A DNA stretch of 5,935 bases from Eubacterium sp. Its GTDB lineage: Bacteria > Bacillota > Clostridia > Lachnospirales > Lachnospiraceae. The notes below the pieces were generated by a model that was not told the DNA's origin, did not search any database, and saw nothing but the letters and a program-made list of their open reading frames with translations. A program made the translations under genes and the position numbers. Positions 5,917 through 5,935 of this stretch are shown here, in pieces. The stretch's first letter is position 1. Each line of letters begins with the position of its first letter. The stretch spans positions 1-5,935 of the forward strand of contig JABUSX010000043.1 in the NCBI GenBank assembly GCA_021442545.1, read 5' to 3'.

Positions 5917-5935
5917 AAAGGCAGGATGTGACCTG
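5917..5935 (+). other. Possible ribosome binding site and start of the next gene (cut by window end)
   Basis: AAAGG at 5917-5921 is followed after 6 nt by GTG at 5928-5930, with only two codons in part visible. The ATG at 5926 meets TGA at once and cannot be a start. No hairpin or T-tract follows the HPr-like stop, so transcription probably continues. Too little sequence remains to identify a product. Confidence 0.25.

Overview
The window is a compact chromosomal stretch of a Bacillota bacterium, with every gene on the + strand. The gene order murB, rapZ, whiA, HPr/Crh-like, together with moderate GC content and strong AAGGAG-type ribosome binding sites, points to Clostridia. Lachnospiraceae or a close relative is my best guess, inferred from synteny and protein flavour only. 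I see no tRNA, rRNA, CRISPR array, insertion sequence or phage gene.

Layout. Bases 1-888 hold the C-terminal third of valyl-tRNA synthetase, cut by the window edge. Bases 903-1061 hold a 52-residue acidic protein of unknown function that is too short for most gene callers. Bases 1069-2784 encode a 571-residue single-pass membrane protein with TPR-like repeats on both sides of its membrane helix and an acidic tail. murB (2762-3694) overlaps the end of that gene by 23 nt. A 94-nt gap, the largest in the window, precedes rapZ (3789-4676). whiA (4684-5652) follows after 7 nt, and a Crh/HPr-like gene (5642-5899) overlaps whiA by 11 nt. The last 36 nt may hold the ribosome binding site and start of another gene.

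How the genes fit together. valS, the small ORF, the TPR gene and murB are tightly packed and look co-transcribed. They join a translation enzyme to envelope assembly. rapZ, whiA and the HPr-like gene are the conserved regulatory block that in Bacillota links cell-wall precursor supply, division and carbon regulation. The gap at 3695-3788 contains a short inverted repeat without a T-tract, so it could be an internal regulatory point rather than a clear operon end.

Most notable points: (i) the HPr-like protein has Asp at position 15, where HPr has its phosphorylated His, but keeps Ser46, so it should be a regulatory Crh-type protein and not a PTS phosphocarrier; (ii) yvcK, which lies between rapZ and whiA in Bacillus, is absent; (iii) the TPR membrane protein ends in 166 residues with no Lys or Arg; (iv) a likely real small gene lies between valS and the TPR gene. 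I found no convincing wholly new system; the least explained part is the small ORF plus TPR membrane gene pair.
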